Of a stretch of DNA of 64,000 bases, positions 62,173 to 64,000 are shown in pieces. The translations under genes and the position numbers were made by a program. This DNA comes from Palsa-1400 sp036501625 (GTDB lineage: Bacteria; Verrucomicrobiota; Verrucomicrobiia; Limisphaerales; Palsa-1400): assembly GCA_036501625.1 (NCBI GenBank), contig DASXZY010000029.1, positions 53,413 through 117,412 on the forward strand, given 5' to 3'. Positions within the stretch are counted from its first letter, which is position 1. Each line of letters begins with the position of its first letter. A model generated the notes under the pieces. It was not told the origin of the DNA, ran no database searches, and worked only from the letters and a program-made list of their open reading frames with translations.

Positions 62173-62522
62173 GTTTTTCCGGCAGCCTCAAGGTGTTTGT
62201 GGCAGTGGAGGCGTGCGACCTGCGCAAAGGCTTCAACGGTCTGCACGCGCTGGTGACGGAACGGCTGGGGGAGGACCCTCGCCAGGGGGCGTTGTTCGTC
62301 TTCACCAACCGGCTTCATACGCGGATCAAGATACTCTGCTGGGACGGCGCCGGTTTGCGGGTGTTGACCAAGCGATTGGAAGAAGGAACCTTTTCCTGGC
62401 CCAAGCACTTGGAGCCGCAAACCGCCAAGATGAGCCTGACGCCACCGGCGCTGGCCCTGTTGACCGGCGGGGTGGATTTGCGCGGAGGCAAATTGCGGCC
62501 GTGGTATGAGCGGGCTGAATAA
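62166..62522 (+). CDS. tnpB: IS66 accessory protein TnpB
   Basis: A 118-residue protein with the TnpB (Orf2) signature: C-D-L-R-K-G-F-N-G-L near residue 18, F-V-F-T-N-R-x-x-x-R-I-K-I-L-C-W-D, then G-L-R-V-L-T-K-R-L-E-x-G-x-F-x-W-P. This protein is required for IS66 transposition together with TnpA and TnpC, though its function is unclear. The frame looks intact. The ATG at 62166 overlaps tnpA. Confidence 0.88.
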   Translation: MLSFSGSLKVFVAVEACDLRKGFNGLHALVTERLGEDPRQGALFVFTNRLHTRIKILCWDGAGLRVLTKRLEEGTFSWPKHLEPQTAKMSLTPPALALLTGGVDLRGGKLRPWYERAE

Positions 62523-62578
62523 AATGTGTCAAATATATTGAACATTTTGGGCCTCTGTGGGCCAGAGTTTGCAACTTG

Positions 62579-63861
62579 ATGACTCCGCGTGAAAACGAAC
62601 TGGCCCGCCAGTTGGAGCAATGCCAGCAGGCGTTGCTGGAGTCCCGCCGGGAGAATGCGCTTCTGCGGCAGAAGATTGATCTGTTGGTCAAGCGGGTGTT
62701 TGGCTCGAGCAGCGAGCAACTCCATCCGGCTCAACTGGAGTTGCTCATGCAACTGCCGGAGAGTTCCACCGTCGTAGCGGCCGCCGTCGGGCCGGAGAAG
62801 GAATGTTCCAGAAGTTCGCGCAAGGAGCGGGCGGCCCGTTTGCCGGAGAACCTGCCGGTGGTGGAGGAAGTGATGGATCCCGAACCGGTGAAGGCCCAGC
62901 CCGAAGCGTGGCGTTGCATCGGCCAGGAAGTCAGCGAGCAACTGGATTGTGAACCGGGCCGTTTTCTGCGCCGCCGGGTCGTGCGCCGAAAGCATGTTCC
63001 CCAGATCAACCCTGATGGCGCGCCCCTCATCGCCGCCCTGCCGGAACGGTTGCTGGATCGCAGCCTGCCCGCGCCGGGGTTGCTGGCGCATATCGTGGTG
63101 GGAAAGCATTGCGACCATCTTCCCCTTTACCGGCAGGAAAAAGATTTACGCCCAGCGCCACGGAGTTCACCTGCCACGACAGAGCTTGACCCAGTGGGTG
63201 GAACTGACGGCCGAATGGTTGAAACCCATTTATGAACAGATCCGCACCGGAGTCATGGGCGGTGGCTATGTGCAGGTGGATGAAACGCCGGTGGATTATC
63301 TGGCGCCCGGTCATGGGAAAACCAAGCAGGGCTATCTGTGGACGTGCAGCCGTCCTGGGAGCGATGTGTTTTACCGCTGGGAAACCAGCCGGGCCGCCGA
63401 GTGCCTGCACCACATCATCCCGGTTGATTTTAAGGGCGCGGCGCAGTGCGACGGTTACTCCGCTTACCGTGCCTTTGCCAGCCAACGAAACGGAACGATT
63501 GCACTGGCCGGGTGCTGGGCGCATGTGAGGCGGAAGTTCCACGAAGCCCTGGAACAATCGCCCAAGACGGCCGGTTGGATCATGCGGCAAATCCAACACC
63601 TCTACCGGGTGGAAGCCCGGCTGCGGGAACAACGGGCCGGCTCCCGCTTGCGCGAAGCGGTTCGTGCCCACCAAAGCAAGCCCATCGTGGAACGCATCGA
63701 ACACGCCCTGGTTCGACTCAAGGCCAGCGGACGACATCTGCCGCAGAGCCTGCCGGGCATGGCCATGGATTACGCACTGGGCCAGTGGCGGACGTTGGAC
63801 GTTTATCTGGGCGACGGCCGAGTGGAGATCGACAAAACCTGGTCGAGAACGCCATCCGGCC
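62579..63861 (+). pseudogene. tnpC: IS66 transposase TnpC, frameshifted and truncated
   Basis: The N-terminal frame (ATG 62579) ends by a shift at a run of five A near 63138-63142. The second frame carries the catalytic core: Y-V-Q-V-D-E-T-P, Q-C-D-G-Y and the C-W-A-H-V-R-R-K-F motif. A second shift lies near 63833, where the sequence should read through V-E-N-A-I-R-P, and the coding ends at the new IS66 end at 63862. It is inactive. Confidence 0.82.
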
Positions 63862-64000
63862 GTAAGCGGTAAAGGAGCGACCGCCTATGCGGCGGCGGGC
63901 AGTCGTGATAGAAACGGCGCCGATGAAGAGCCTGACTGTTTCTCCCCGGCGTCGCGCGCGGCGCACCGATGCCGTCCAGCGCGCGCAAGTTCTGGCGGCG
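63862..64000 (+). mobile_element. Second IS66-like element, left end (partial)
   Basis: GTAAGCGGTAAAGGAGCGAC starting at 63862 matches the GTAAGCG start that is usual for IS66-family terminal repeats, and sits precisely where the first tnpC loses similarity after its V-E-N-A-I-R-P segment. A TnpA-like reading frame begins 61 bp later. The rest is beyond the window. Confidence 0.6.
63923..64000 (+). CDS. TnpA-like protein of a second IS66 element (partial)
   Basis: 26 codons from ATG 63923 to the window edge encode an arginine-rich start (S-P-R-R-R-A-R-R-T-D-A-V-Q-R-A-Q-V-L-A-A), the typical opening of IS66 TnpA, which runs into its helix-turn-helix. The rest is out of view, so identity is inferred from this start and the terminal repeat upstream. 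Confidence 0.5.
   Translation, partial: MKSLTVSPRRRARRTDAVQRAQVLAA

Larger units (their letters stand above)
61831..63861 (+). mobile_element. IS66 family element, left end missing, right end interrupted
   Basis: The tnpA-tnpB-tnpC order of IS66 is visible. No left terminal repeat is seen; tnpA begins within a few bases of the XRE fragment, so the left end seems deleted. The right part stops inside the tnpC C-terminus where a new IS66-like end (GTAAGCGG) begins at 63862. The copy is not expected to be autonomous. Confidence 0.75.

Noticed and set aside
63718..63966. Minus-strand frame with an R-L-F-I-G segment recalling the TnpC C-terminus
   Set aside because: It reads antisense through the tnpC end and the new IS66 end; the short resemblance is best explained by chance.

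Overview
The window looks like a chromosomal segment of a GC-rich, Gram-negative soil or freshwater bacterium of the Verrucomicrobia (probably the Pedosphaera/Limisphaera side). The evidence is a combination of things: a DUF4159-MoxR-DUF58-VWA membrane cluster of the kind found in Planctomycetes and Verrucomicrobia, a giant secreted LamG/Ig protein, outer-membrane lipid-transfer components (MlaA, PqiA/PqiB), and secreted proteins ending in a short domain typical of this phylum. This placement is an inference from gene content; no rRNA is present.

Region 1 (1-13.7 kb) is housekeeping and envelope: the end of a glycosyltransferase translationally coupled to a WecA-like sugar-phosphate transferase, a ClC channel, a CPBP protease, a PMI-like cupin, a YgfZ-type folate protein, a copper pair (double cupredoxin protein and SCO protein, divergent), NagB, the redox repressor Rex, a DUF3185 protein, and an unusual MlaA-alpha/beta hydrolase fusion next to a ferritin-like protein.

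Region 2 (13.8-33.2 kb) carries TauE/SafE, a DUF2950 operon containing three very small genes, the oxidative pentose phosphate pair gnd-zwf, a DUF748 protein and YihY, PqiA-PqiB, a hybrid histidine kinase with its sigma-54 activator partner, AI-2E transporter, a group of general stress proteins (lmo0937, CsbD, lipoprotein, DUF892), MgtC, and a second hybrid kinase.

Region 3 (34-53.5 kb) has the 1573-residue LamG protein with its own terminator, followed by a tight nine-gene cluster: a TPR metallopeptidase (HEFCH), DUF4159, MoxR, DUF58, a BatA-like VWA protein, a DUF4175-like protein split in two, a VWA/GATase-like membrane protein, and a caspase/legumain-like (clan CD) protein. Most adjacent genes overlap by 1-4 bases, so this is probably one co-translated unit and is the best candidate for an under-described system in the window: an AAA+/VWA chaperone core flanked by two unrelated putative proteases.

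Region 4 (53.6-64 kb) is accessory DNA starting exactly at a tRNA-Arg(TCG) gene. It contains the C-terminal half of a tyrosine recombinase abutting the tRNA CCA end, a pseudopilin-like hypothetical, a possible orphan IS21-type end, a 34-bp tandem repeat array, a TumE-like toxin-antitoxin pair, a frameshifted DDE transposon with doubled ends, an HcnA/HcnB-like pair, a thiamine-dependent 2-oxoacid decarboxylase, and an IS66 element that is truncated on the left and interrupted on the right by another IS66.
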